A stretch of DNA of 64,000 nt. Source: Bacillus sp. (in: firmicutes) (lineage in GTDB: Bacteria; Bacillota; Bacilli; Bacillales; JACDOC01). Position 1 is the stretch's first letter. Each line of letters opens with the position of its first letter. Shown here one piece after another: positions 17,232 to 25,597 of the stretch. Location: assembly GCA_017656295.1 (NCBI GenBank), contig JACDOC010000007.1, forward strand, positions 1-64,000, given 5' to 3'. Below the pieces are notes generated by a model. That model was given only the letters and a program-made list of their open reading frames with translations, was not told where the DNA came from and did not search any database. Position numbers and translations under genes: made by a program.

Positions 17232-18386
17232 ATGACAAAACGGTTACTGAAACAAGCGAAAATCATTCGGGTCACCTCACCAATGATGGAAAAAGGAGAT
17301 GTTCTCGTTCAAGATGGAAAAATTCGCGCTATAGCTCCATCAATTGAACCAACGAGCGATATGGAAATTATTCTTTGTCAAGGCTATTATTTACTACCAG
17401 GGTTTATCGACGTTCATACACATCTTGGGTTGTATGATGAAGGTACAGGTTGGGCAGGAAACGATGCCAATGAAACAAATGAACCTTTAACTCCACATAT
17501 CCGTGCGTTGGACGGAGTATATCCTCTTGATCCCGGATTTCAAGATGCCATTCGTCACGGGATTACGACAGTCCATGTGATGCCTGGAAGTGCTAATGTA
17601 ATCGGCGGAACGACTTCTGTCATCAAGACATTTGGAAAAAGTGTCGATCAAATGGTTATCAAACGGACAGCAGGGTTAAAAATTGCCTTAGGGGAAAATC
17701 CGAAGCGTATACATAGTAACGGAAACAAAGATTCCATTACCCGAATGGGTATTATGGGGATGTTAAGAGAAGCCTTTTATCATGCAAAAGTTTCTAAGGC
17801 AATGGATGATATACGAGTGATTCCCCTTTTACTTGCGCTACGGAAAGAAATTCCCGTCCGAATACACGCCCACCGTGCCGATGATATTTTATCAGCTCTA
17901 CGATTGGCTGATGAATTTGATTTAGATATACGGATTGAACATTGTACAGAAGGTCATTTAATCGCAGACAAGCTACTAGGTCGAGGGTTACAAGTTAGTG
18001 TAGGTCCTACCTTATCAAGACGCTCGAAAGTGGAATTAAAAAATAAAAGCTGGTCAACTTATCGTATTTTAACCGAACATGGAATATCTGTCTCCATCAC
18101 AACCGATCATCCGTACACGCCTATCCAATATTTAAACGTTTGTGCAGCATTGGCCGTTCGAGAAGGTTTATCTGCTCAAAAAGCAGTAGAAGGAATTACG
18201 ATAAACCCTGCCCGAAATTTACAGCTGGACAACCGAATTGGAAGTATCGAAGTTGGAAAAGATGCCGACTTAGTCCTATGGAGCGAATTTCCTTTCCATT
18301 TCATGGCTAAACCAGTATTAACGATGGTGGATGGATACATCGCCTATATTCAACGAGAGAAGCTAACAATCCAGCCAAAACAATAA
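17232..18386 (+). CDS. Amidohydrolase-family metal-dependent hydrolase
   Basis: A 384-residue cytosolic amidohydrolase with a small N-terminal beta-sandwich, the metal-binding GFIDVHTH at about residues 57-64, a central IHAHRADDI histidine motif, RIEHCTEGH and the TTDHPYTP aspartate motif, then NPARNLQLDNRIGSIEVGKDADLVLW closing the sandwich. It resembles imidazolonepropionase-related and dipeptidase-like amidohydrolases; the substrate cannot be assigned. The start is the ATG at 17232 behind AAAGGTGGAG. A TATAAT box near 17196 probably drives it. It stands alone. Confidence 0.88.
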   Translation: MTKRLLKQAKIIRVTSPMMEKGDVLVQDGKIRAIAPSIEPTSDMEIILCQGYYLLPGFIDVHTHLGLYDEGTGWAGNDANETNEPLTPHIRALDGVYPLDPGFQDAIRHGITTVHVMPGSANVIGGTTSVIKTFGKSVDQMVIKRTAGLKIALGENPKRIHSNGNKDSITRMGIMGMLREAFYHAKVSKAMDDIRVIPLLLALRKEIPVRIHAHRADDILSALRLADEFDLDIRIEHCTEGHLIADKLLGRGLQVSVGPTLSRRSKVELKNKSWSTYRILTEHGISVSITTDHPYTPIQYLNVCAALAVREGLSAQKAVEGITINPARNLQLDNRIGSIEVGKDADLVLWSEFPFHFMAKPVLTMVDGYIAYIQREKLTIQPKQ

Positions 18387-18510
18387 AATCGAATTTCATA
18401 AAAAATTAACATTTTCCCTATTCCCCTTTTTATGATTTTTTTGTATGATACAGAAGAAACGATGATGAACCAATTTCATATGGTAATTGAGGGAAGGCAA
18501 ATGGTGCGCC

Positions 18511-18619
18511 ACCAGTTTTCGAACTGGTTCTAGTGGGTTCGATTCCCACCCCGAAATTTTTTATGCAACTTTAAAAAATTTCGAGGGTGGGCCCACTTGG
18601 ACCGCCCTCTAGTGGAGGG
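18511..18619 (+). promoter_or_regulatory. Structured leader with tRNA T-arm-like hairpin
   Basis: Four hairpins are visible. 18511-18528 is ACCAG/CTGGT. 18533-18549 is GTGGG-TTCGATT-CCCAC, exactly a 5-bp, 7-base-loop T-arm. 18545-18562 pairs with 18573-18591 (CCCACCC and CGAAATTTTTT arms) and excludes the T-arm. 18605-18619 is CCCTC/GAGGG, covering the GGAGG ribosome site of the next gene; CCACT at 18594 can compete for AGTGG at 18611. Mutually exclusive stems plus a masked ribosome site suggest a regulatory RNA. No known riboswitch class was recognised. Confidence 0.6.
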
Positions 18620-18625
18620 ATGATT

Positions 18626-19186
18626 TTGCTTAAAAAAAGAGACTTAACTGATTGTCATGTGCTGTACGAGCTGATGACGCATCCGGAGGTCTTCCCTTTC
18701 GTGCGTCAAAAAGCATACTCATACGAAGAATTTCTTTTCATTACAAAGCAAAACATTGAAGCTGAAGAACGCGGAGAACTAATTTCGCGAACGATTTTGG
18801 ATGAGTGGGGTAATCCAATCGGTACAATAAATTTGTTTGATATTGAAAACGGAGCGGGCTTTTTAGGTACTTGGCTAGGAAAGCCGTTTCACGGAAAAGG
18901 CTATAACCGCCGAGCAAAAGAAGCATTCTTTCAGGAATTGTTTTACGAATTAAACATCCACACGGTTTTTATGCGTATTCGAAAAGAAAATATCCGCTCA
19001 CGAAAAGCTGCCGAAAAACTTCCATACGTCATTTTAGCTAACGAAACGCGACCTCTCTTATACCAACAAGTAAATCAATCTTCCCATAGTTATGATTTAT
19101 TTGAAGTTCCAAAAGATTTATTTCAACTATATGATCGTCGTCAATATCATTCCCTTGACGATAATCAAACAGCTTTGGAAGCATGA
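18626..19186 (+). CDS. GNAT-family N-acetyltransferase (RimJ/RimL type)
   Basis: About 186 residues of the Acetyltransf_3 (RimJ/RimL-like) type. The acetyl-CoA segment is LGTWLGKPFHGKGYNRRAKEA, and the later strand reads TVFMRIRKENIRSRKAAEKLP, as in ribosomal-protein and aminoglycoside-type acetyltransferases. The acceptor is unknown. The start is probably the TTG at 18626, seven bases after GGAGG; the ATG at 18620 touches the site directly. It lies behind the structured leader at 18511-18619, which masks the ribosome site, so translation is probably regulated. Confidence 0.85.
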   Translation: MLKKRDLTDCHVLYELMTHPEVFPFVRQKAYSYEEFLFITKQNIEAEERGELISRTILDEWGNPIGTINLFDIENGAGFLGTWLGKPFHGKGYNRRAKEAFFQELFYELNIHTVFMRIRKENIRSRKAAEKLPYVILANETRPLLYQQVNQSSHSYDLFEVPKDLFQLYDRRQYHSLDDNQTALEA

Positions 19187-19215
19187 AAAACGAGTCATTC
19201 AGTTGACTCGTTTTT
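19186..19215. terminator. Bidirectional terminator between convergent genes
   Basis: AAAAACGAGTCA and TGACTCGTTTTT arms, with A/T runs on both sides. It overlaps the stop codons of both the acetyltransferase and the DUF2639 gene. Confidence 0.85.
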
Positions 19216-19368
19216 CGCTTGTCGTCCTTCATTTACATATTGAGCATAAAGTTGTCGTAGAATCGGAGTTTTGTATAATTCAATTTTTCGGAAATCTTGA
19301 GGATGGTTCCTTACTCCAGCTTCCTTTAATTGTTGCACAAACCATCCTTTTGAGTACTTAAACGCCAT
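19195..19368 (-). CDS. Small DUF2639 protein (YflJ-like)
   Basis: A 57-residue basic protein beginning MAFKYSKGWFVQQLKEAG and containing HPQDFRKIELYKTPILRQLY. This matches the pattern of the DUF2639 family of tiny Bacillus proteins. The function is unknown. The ribosome site AGGAGGAAGA precedes the ATG at 19368. Its end overlaps a bidirectional terminator. Confidence 0.8.
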   Translation of the reverse strand: MAFKYSKGWFVQQLKEAGVRNHPQDFRKIELYKTPILRQLYAQYVNEGRQAKNESTE

Positions 19369-19495
19369 ATTCTTCCTCCTTCACTAGGCTTGTCCCTTCC
19401 ATCCTATGAAGAAAGGAAGCAAAATATGATATGTAAAAAAGAAAATCGTATGGTATAATATTTCACATTCGTTGGAAGAAGATGGAGTGAGCAGC

Positions 19496-20857
19496 ATGAT
19501 GGTTCAAACGTATACGAAAGGTCAAAAATTAAAGCAATTTTTTCTAATATTATTACCAATATTAATTACTCAATTATCGATGTATGCGATGAATTTTTTT
19601 GATACGATAATGGCTGGAAATTATTCATCCACCGATTTAGCAGGTGTAGCCATCGGCAGTTCGATTTGGGTCCCTATTTTTACAGGGTTAAGTGGTATTC
19701 TTTTATCTATTACCCCTATTGTCTCCCAATTAATAGGAGCAGGGGAAAAAAAGGACGTTTCGTTTTCTGTCATACAAGGAATCTATGTTTCTACTGTGAT
19801 GGCTTTCATCGTAATCGGTATCGGTTCGATTTTTTTAGACCCGTTTTTAAACATGATGCAGTTAGATGATAAAGTGCAACAAATTGCCCATGATTATTTA
19901 GTGGCGCTATCTTTCGGAATCTTTCCTTTGTTTATGTATCAAGTCTGTCGATCGTTTATTGACGCTCTTGGAATGACCCGAACGACGATGATCATCACAC
20001 TTCTTTCCTTACCGGTTAATGTTGCCTTAAATTACGTGTTTATTTATGGGGCACTATTTGTTCCTCCATTTGGAGGAGTAGGTGCCGGATATGCTTCGGC
20101 CATTACTTACTGGTTCATCTTATTTGTAGCCATTTGGATTATCGACCAACGTGTTCCTTTCCAACAATTTCGAATTTGGCGACAAGTTCAGCCAGTTGAT
20201 TTACGAAAATGGAAAGAAATATTGATAATTGGTGTGCCCATCGGTTTATCGATTTTTTTCGAAACGAGTATTTTTTCAGCAGTCACCTTATTAATGAGTC
20301 CATTTGGGACAGTTACCGTGGCCTCTCACCAAGCAGCATTAAATTTTGCTTCGATGCTATATATGGTTCCATTAAGCATCTCAATAGCCTTAACGATTGT
20401 TGTTGGATTTGAAGTGGGAGCAAGAAGGTTTAAAGATGCCTCAACTTATAGCTTTTTAGGAATTAGCATTGCGGTCGGACTCTCATTTTTTTGTGGTTTA
20501 TTGCTTTTTATATATAAAGATGTGGTAGCTGCGTTATATACGGATGATTCGAACGTCCTTACATTAACGAGCCAGTTTTTACTGTACGCGGTCTTTTTTC
20601 AATTATCAGATGCCATTCAAGCTCCCGTCCAAGGAGCGTTACGTGGATATAAAGATGTCAATGTAACTTTTTTAATGGCTTTTATTTCTTATTGGATCAT
20701 CGGTCTTCCTCTTGGGTATATGTTAGCCAATTTCACTCTCTTAGGTCCTTTCGGGTACTGGCTTGGGTTGATTACTGGCTTAGCTGCTGGTGCTGTTACG
20801 TTGTCCTATCGATTATGGTGGGTACAAAAAAAATATCGAAAACAACACTCGATATAA
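19496..20857 (+). CDS. MATE-family multidrug/sodium antiporter
   Basis: About 453 residues with 12 predicted membrane segments in two homologous halves of six, as in NorM-type MATE exporters. Family features include LPILITQLSMYAMNFFDTIM in the first helix and the repeat-half segment ILIIGVPIGLSIFFETSIF. It should export cationic toxic compounds using a proton or sodium gradient; it resembles B. subtilis YojI. The start is taken at the ATG at 19496 behind GGAGTGAGC. Confidence 0.92.
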   Translation: MMVQTYTKGQKLKQFFLILLPILITQLSMYAMNFFDTIMAGNYSSTDLAGVAIGSSIWVPIFTGLSGILLSITPIVSQLIGAGEKKDVSFSVIQGIYVSTVMAFIVIGIGSIFLDPFLNMMQLDDKVQQIAHDYLVALSFGIFPLFMYQVCRSFIDALGMTRTTMIITLLSLPVNVALNYVFIYGALFVPPFGGVGAGYASAITYWFILFVAIWIIDQRVPFQQFRIWRQVQPVDLRKWKEILIIGVPIGLSIFFETSIFSAVTLLMSPFGTVTVASHQAALNFASMLYMVPLSISIALTIVVGFEVGARRFKDASTYSFLGISIAVGLSFFCGLLLFIYKDVVAALYTDDSNVLTLTSQFLLYAVFFQLSDAIQAPVQGALRGYKDVNVTFLMAFISYWIIGLPLGYMLANFTLLGPFGYWLGLITGLAAGAVTLSYRLWWVQKKYRKQHSI

Positions 20858-20888
20858 AAACAGGATGGGAAATCCCCATCCTTCTTTA
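20857..20888. terminator. Terminator between MATE and SDR genes
   Basis: AGGATGGG and CCCATCCT arms around AAATC, with a weak T-tail. It separates convergent genes. Confidence 0.7.
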
Positions 20889-20912
20889 TAACAGCATATC
20901 GGGTAGTAGGCT

Positions 20913-21689
20913 TTATTGTTGATGATACACTTTGCCGAGAACATCTTTTCCTCCCGTGACTGGAATAATACTCCCTGTAATAAAACTTGACTTTTCATCA
21001 CAAAGAAAAGCAATGACACGTGAAATATCCTCGCCGGTCCCTGGCCGTCCTACTGGAGAAGACGAATCTTTATAAGTAATCGCTTCATCGATGCTTTTTT
21101 CTTTCCAGTCCCCGATAATGTCACCCGGACAAATCATATTAACGGTAATCCCATTGGGTGCTTCTTCTAAAGCCAGCGTTTTTGTTAAGGAAGCCAGTCC
21201 AGTTTTCGCTGCGGCGAAAGCCGAACGATAAATCCACCCAGGTGCGGATTCAACGCGGTCAAAACCGAACGTAATAATTCTTCCCCAACGATTCTCTCTC
21301 ATTTTTGGAAGTAGCAGTTTCGTTAAATAAAACACACTTGTTAAATTTCCATTTAGTAAATAGAGCCATTCGTCTAACGTATATTGCTCCATCGTTTTTC
21401 GTTCCTTAATGTATGGTCCAGCATTATGAATGACAATATCAATGGAAGAGACATGTTGAGAAGCTTCGTGAATCATCTGTTCACATGCTTGTGGATTCGC
21501 AACATCTCCTTGAATGGTCCAAACGTTTATTCCATATACCTTTTTTAAGTTGGCTGCTAAATATTCCGCCTCTTGTTCACTTTTCCGATAATTAATAATG
21601 AGATCATGACCTACTTCGGCTAGCGTATACGCACTTCTCCTCCCAATTCCTTTTGATCCCCCGGTTATTAATGCCGTTCTCTTTTTCAC
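20913..21689 (-). CDS. Short-chain dehydrogenase/reductase
   Basis: About 258 residues of a classical SDR. The cofactor motif ITGGSKGIG is at the N terminus, followed by GDVANP, HNAGPYI (NAG motif), and PGGI-type cofactor loop PGDIIGDW. The catalytic YxxxK position is unusual: the sequence is YRSAFAAAKTGL, so phenylalanine stands four residues before the lysine and tyrosine eight before. The cofactor is probably NADP(H) and the substrate is unknown. The start is taken at the GTG at 21689, six bases after GAGAGGA. Confidence 0.87.
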   Translation of the reverse strand: MKKRTALITGGSKGIGRRSAYTLAEVGHDLIINYRKSEQEAEYLAANLKKVYGINVWTIQGDVANPQACEQMIHEASQHVSSIDIVIHNAGPYIKERKTMEQYTLDEWLYLLNGNLTSVFYLTKLLLPKMRENRWGRIITFGFDRVESAPGWIYRSAFAAAKTGLASLTKTLALEEAPNGITVNMICPGDIIGDWKEKSIDEAITYKDSSSPVGRPGTGEDISRVIAFLCDEKSSFITGSIIPVTGGKDVLGKVYHQQ

Positions 21690-21765
21690 AATCAATCCTC
21701 TCCAATGAACATGTACTTATCATTATAGTAAAAACAGTTGCCGTAAAATGCAAATAACTAATGTG

Positions 21766-22872
21766 TTATTCAAATGTACGATCGATGATACCATGGTCTT
21801 TCACATTCACCTTCGTGTGAACATTTATTTTTGACTTAGCAAACTCTTTGGGCCAACGATCTTCTACTTTTTTCCAGTGGTTATATGCATACGCTCTCGC
21901 ATATACCCCTAGTCCTAATGGATCAATTTCTTCCTGCTGCAGTTTTTTAATTAATTCTTCTGTTTGCTTTTCAATTTGTTTTTCAATTAGCTTTATTAAT
22001 TCCTTCTTATTTTTTATTGGATGATTATCTGATGAAACTTCCTCAATTGATACGTCCATGTTTAAATGTAAATCAAACTGAAGTTGTCCATTAACAGTTT
22101 TTACATTATTGTTATAATTCGTATTGAATATGTTCATTGTTACAACTTCTTCTTTCGTCGGAAGTTGAACAACGAAGGGAACAGGCTCATCTACTTGACG
22201 TGTTAGTAACAACAATAACGCACTTTCATAAATGTCAATGGATGTTACGTATTTACCATTTTCATCCAATAATGCAATACCTGTAACGCGAATACCATCT
22301 TTCACGATTTTTAGCTCAGCTATATATGGCGTGATTCCTTTTTCACTCATTTGTTTTCGAAACGTAGCTGCCGTTGTTTGCGCTGTTGTTTCATTTTTAT
22401 AAGAACTATTAATTAAGTTATTTAAAAATAATCCAAAGCGGGGTTTGTCAGGGGTTTCAAATCTCATGATTTCATCTAATGGCCCATTGAACATTACTAT
22501 TTGTGCATTTGCACTACTTTTGGCATCACGATAAATATAATCAATAATATTCATCGGTTCATATTTTTTTAGTATCTCTTTTGAAAAGATAATGATTTGG
22601 ATTTTACCAGTGACTACGGTTCCATTACTCATCACGTCAAAATATTGTTTAGCTTCCCGTAAAGAATTTGCTTGAACTTCTAACAATTGGCTTTTTTCGG
22701 ATGCTTCTTTTGAAAACACAGGACTCATTTGATAGATGGTAAATTTTTTATCTTTCCCTTCATCGATACCAAGGACAAGCATCACAGTTGTGTCCTCGAT
22801 GTACAATACATCTCCACATCCACCCCCAAAAAGAAGGAGAATGAGCAAAGGAAAAGTAAGCAACTTTTTCAT
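21766..22872 (-). CDS. GerA-type spore germination lipoprotein, C subunit
   Basis: About 368 residues: a lipoprotein of the GerAC/GerKC family. The signal peptide MKKLLTFPLLILLLFGGGC ends in a lipobox with Cys19. Family signatures are VLGIDEG and FSKEILKKYEP, with a highly charged segment (KKELIKLIEKQIEKQTEEL) in the C-terminal domain. C subunits are anchored to the inner spore membrane and complete the nutrient receptor. Its ATG at 22872 overlaps the stop codon of the B-subunit gene (ATGA), showing translational coupling. It is the last gene of the operon. Confidence 0.93.
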   Translation of the reverse strand: MKKLLTFPLLILLLFGGGCGDVLYIEDTTVMLVLGIDEGKDKKFTIYQMSPVFSKEASEKSQLLEVQANSLREAKQYFDVMSNGTVVTGKIQIIIFSKEILKKYEPMNIIDYIYRDAKSSANAQIVMFNGPLDEIMRFETPDKPRFGLFLNNLINSSYKNETTAQTTAATFRKQMSEKGITPYIAELKIVKDGIRVTGIALLDENGKYVTSIDIYESALLLLLTRQVDEPVPFVVQLPTKEEVVTMNIFNTNYNNNVKTVNGQLQFDLHLNMDVSIEEVSSDNHPIKNKKELIKLIEKQIEKQTEELIKKLQQEEIDPLGLGVYARAYAYNHWKKVEDRWPKEFAKSKINVHTKVNVKDHGIIDRTFE

Positions 22873-23972
22873 AAGCCAATCCCTTTCTTTTTCCATTTAT
22901 TTTTTACATACATATACATGAGTAGAATAGGAGGAAAAACGAGGATTAACCATATTCCGAAATTTGCCCATTTCTCCCCTAATGATGAGACTGTATCGTA
23001 CGAAGGATTAAAAATTAACGTTACGATGATTAACAGAACGGCAAATACATACAAAACGTATTGGTGATCTTTCCACCCAATGATTTGAGATATTCCAAGG
23101 GTCGTAAAATACAAAAATGGAATCCCGGTGGTTGAAATTTGAAACAAATAGGCTGAGAGAAAGACGATCTCCATCCGTTCTAAAAATTGGAAAGAAATTG
23201 GCTTTAATAAACTAAGCGTCGGCCAAATTAAACTGTTTAAATCCTCTAAACTAAAAACAACAAAACAACTAACCGTAATTTGTAAAAAAACTAATAGCGT
23301 AATCGTGTTGGCAATAAAAATCCCGAGATAGGCTCGTTCTTTATTTTTCAAAAAAGGATAAAGAATAAAAGCTACCTCAAATCCAAAATAGGAAAACATG
23401 GTGGTTTTCACTCCAACAAAAACCTCTTTCCAATTATCCTGGATAACCGGTAATAAGTTAAGCCAAGTCGCATCTTTGAGCGATATTAATAAAATCATTG
23501 GCATCCAAAGTGTAAGAAAAAACACTAATTGTGTGTATCTACTAATAATACGTAATCCGTTTCGAGCAATAAATACCCACGGAACAAGAACAAGAAATGC
23601 TAACAAAAAATAGAGGGTTTCTGGAAGAACCCAGATGACCATAATACGGATCGTTGCCGTTAAGAGAAGGAAACTTGCAAAAGCAAAATAACAAATCCAA
23701 ACAATTGAAATCAGCCGGCCAAAATATTTCCCAAAATAACGATTTAGTAAGTCAAAAATCGTATCATTCGGGTGCTGCTTCATTATCGTAATAATAATAA
23801 AACTCGCTAAAATAGATATTATCCAACCAAATATAATTGAAATCCATCCGCTCGTGCCAGCGACACTTGCAATTTCCCTTGGAAGTGTTAATACACCAAT
23901 TCCTATTTGGATACCATTAATGGCAAAAATATATTGTAACAACGTAATATCGTTAAATGTCGTTCGGTTCAT
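22869..23972 (-). CDS. GerA-type spore germination permease, B subunit
   Basis: About 367 residues with about 10 membrane segments, of the APC-superfamily spore-permease family (GerAB/GerKB/YndE). It has the typical first helix ending QIGIGVLTLPREIA, the part that lines the nutrient site. B subunits bind the amino-acid or sugar germinant. The start is the ATG at 23972 just after the A-subunit stop, behind AGGTGG. The germinant cannot be told from sequence. Confidence 0.93.
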   Translation of the reverse strand: MNRTTFNDITLLQYIFAINGIQIGIGVLTLPREIASVAGTSGWISIIFGWIISILASFIIITIMKQHPNDTIFDLLNRYFGKYFGRLISIVWICYFAFASFLLLTATIRIMVIWVLPETLYFLLAFLVLVPWVFIARNGLRIISRYTQLVFFLTLWMPMILLISLKDATWLNLLPVIQDNWKEVFVGVKTTMFSYFGFEVAFILYPFLKNKERAYLGIFIANTITLLVFLQITVSCFVVFSLEDLNSLIWPTLSLLKPISFQFLERMEIVFLSAYLFQISTTGIPFLYFTTLGISQIIGWKDHQYVLYVFAVLLIIVTLIFNPSYDTVSSLGEKWANFGIWLILVFPPILLMYMYVKNKWKKKGIGL

Positions 23973-23981
23973 ATCAACCAC

Positions 23982-25466
23982 CTAACTGTCTCGACGGGCC
24001 TTTTCGACTAACTTATTTCCCGTTTTTGGTAATCGTATAATTAAATCTCCCCAATGTTTAAAGCGAGTAGGAGCGAATGGATTTCCATACGGTGTTCCTA
24101 AAGACTCTAGTGAAATTACATGCCCAATCAAAATCATAACCCCAAACATCATTCCTACCATCCCAAAAAGAGCGGAAATAATCATAAACGGAAATCGAAG
24201 AATTCGTGCTCCTGCCGCAAAGTCTTGATTTGGTAAAATAAACGATGATATCGCCGTAAGCGCTACGATAATGACCATGATATTACTTACAAGCCCAGCT
24301 TCAACTGCTGCTTGTCCAATAACAATACCACCAACAATCCCAACCGTTTGTCCGATTGGGGCTGGTAAACGTAACCCTGCTTCTCTTAACGTTTCTAATG
24401 TGATTTCCATAATAAACGCTTCAATAATTGGTGAAAACGGAATGGCTTCACGTGATTCTGCCACCGACACATATAAATTAATCGGAATGACTTCATAGTG
24501 AAACGATAAGACCGCGATATAAAGAGATGGTAATAAAATCGATAAATAAAAGGCAATAAATCGTAACACCCGAATAAAAGAGGTGACATTCCAGCGAATA
24601 CTATAGTCATCAACAGTATGAAAAAATGAAGAAAATGTAGCGGGGCCAATTAAAACAGCCGATGAATGATTTATTAAAATCGCTATTCTTCCTTGTAATA
24701 AATGCATGCCTACCGTATCCGGACGTTCTGTTGAAATGAATTGCGGCAACGGAGAGTAAGGATTATCTTCAATTAATTCTTCTAACGTTCCAATGGTTAA
24801 CAACGTATCGACGTTTAATTGTTGAATACGTTTCTCTAATTCTTTTACCACATCCTGATGAACGAGGTCTTGTAAGTACATAATCGCAATCGTATTCTTT
24901 TTTCTACTTCCAACTTGGAAATTTTTTATTTTCAATTGGGGACCATCGATGAACTGGCGGATCATCGAGATATTGTCTTCAATAACCTCAATAAACCCTT
25001 GATGGATTCCTTTTAACATCGATTCCGTTTGCGGTTCTTCAATGGAACGTTTCGGTATACCTGTCGTGTTAAAGACAAACAGTTTATTCAATCCATCAAT
25101 GATTAAAATTGTATCCCCGTGTAATAACTTATCTATAATATCCTCTAATTTTAGTTCCTTGACTTCATTATATTCATATAATGCTGCAAGTGGATTAAAT
25201 TGATCAGAGTGGTGTTCATACATTAGCGGGTGTAAAATTTTCTCTTGAATTTTTTTCTCATCAGCCAAACCTTTCACAAACAAAATCGCTGCTTCTTTTG
25301 TATGGTTAATAAGAAATTGCCGATGAATTAAATTAGCAATTTGAAGCTGATTTTGTAAAAGCTCTAAATTATCTCTTAAAGAGTAGCTCCATTTCATATC
25401 ATTAGACTGTTGTTTCGTAGTTGTCGGCTTTGAGAAAAGCTTATTTTTCTTCCACTTCATAACCAT
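23982..25466 (-). CDS. GerA-type spore germination protein, A subunit
   Basis: About 494 residues of the GerAA/GerKA family: a cytosolic N-terminal region of about 300 residues, with the conserved EGPQLKI-like and VGSRKKNTIAIMYL segments, followed by a membrane domain with about five helices. The motif PFSPIIEAFIMEITLETLREA and GLRLPAPIGQTVGIVGGIVIG are strongly conserved in A subunits, which oligomerise and form the ion channel of the receptor. The start is placed at the ATG at 25466 behind AAAGGTGG. First gene of a three-gene receptor operon. Confidence 0.94.
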   Translation of the reverse strand: MVMKWKKNKLFSKPTTTKQQSNDMKWSYSLRDNLELLQNQLQIANLIHRQFLINHTKEAAILFVKGLADEKKIQEKILHPLMYEHHSDQFNPLAALYEYNEVKELKLEDIIDKLLHGDTILIIDGLNKLFVFNTTGIPKRSIEEPQTESMLKGIHQGFIEVIEDNISMIRQFIDGPQLKIKNFQVGSRKKNTIAIMYLQDLVHQDVVKELEKRIQQLNVDTLLTIGTLEELIEDNPYSPLPQFISTERPDTVGMHLLQGRIAILINHSSAVLIGPATFSSFFHTVDDYSIRWNVTSFIRVLRFIAFYLSILLPSLYIAVLSFHYEVIPINLYVSVAESREAIPFSPIIEAFIMEITLETLREAGLRLPAPIGQTVGIVGGIVIGQAAVEAGLVSNIMVIIVALTAISSFILPNQDFAAGARILRFPFMIISALFGMVGMMFGVMILIGHVISLESLGTPYGNPFAPTRFKHWGDLIIRLPKTGNKLVEKARRDS

Positions 25467-25597
25467 TGATGAAACCCACCTTTTTTTCATCCTGTAGTCC
25501 CTATTATCTACTTATAGGTAACAATTATGCGCGATGGGTAAATCTTGCTTTCCAGGGAACATTAAGGATAGGAATCGATAGAGGGGTTTGAAAAGAT

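Noticed and set aside
18500..18560. A complete tRNA gene
   Set aside because: Only the T-arm shape is present. No matching 5' acceptor strand, D-arm or 7-base anticodon loop could be found.
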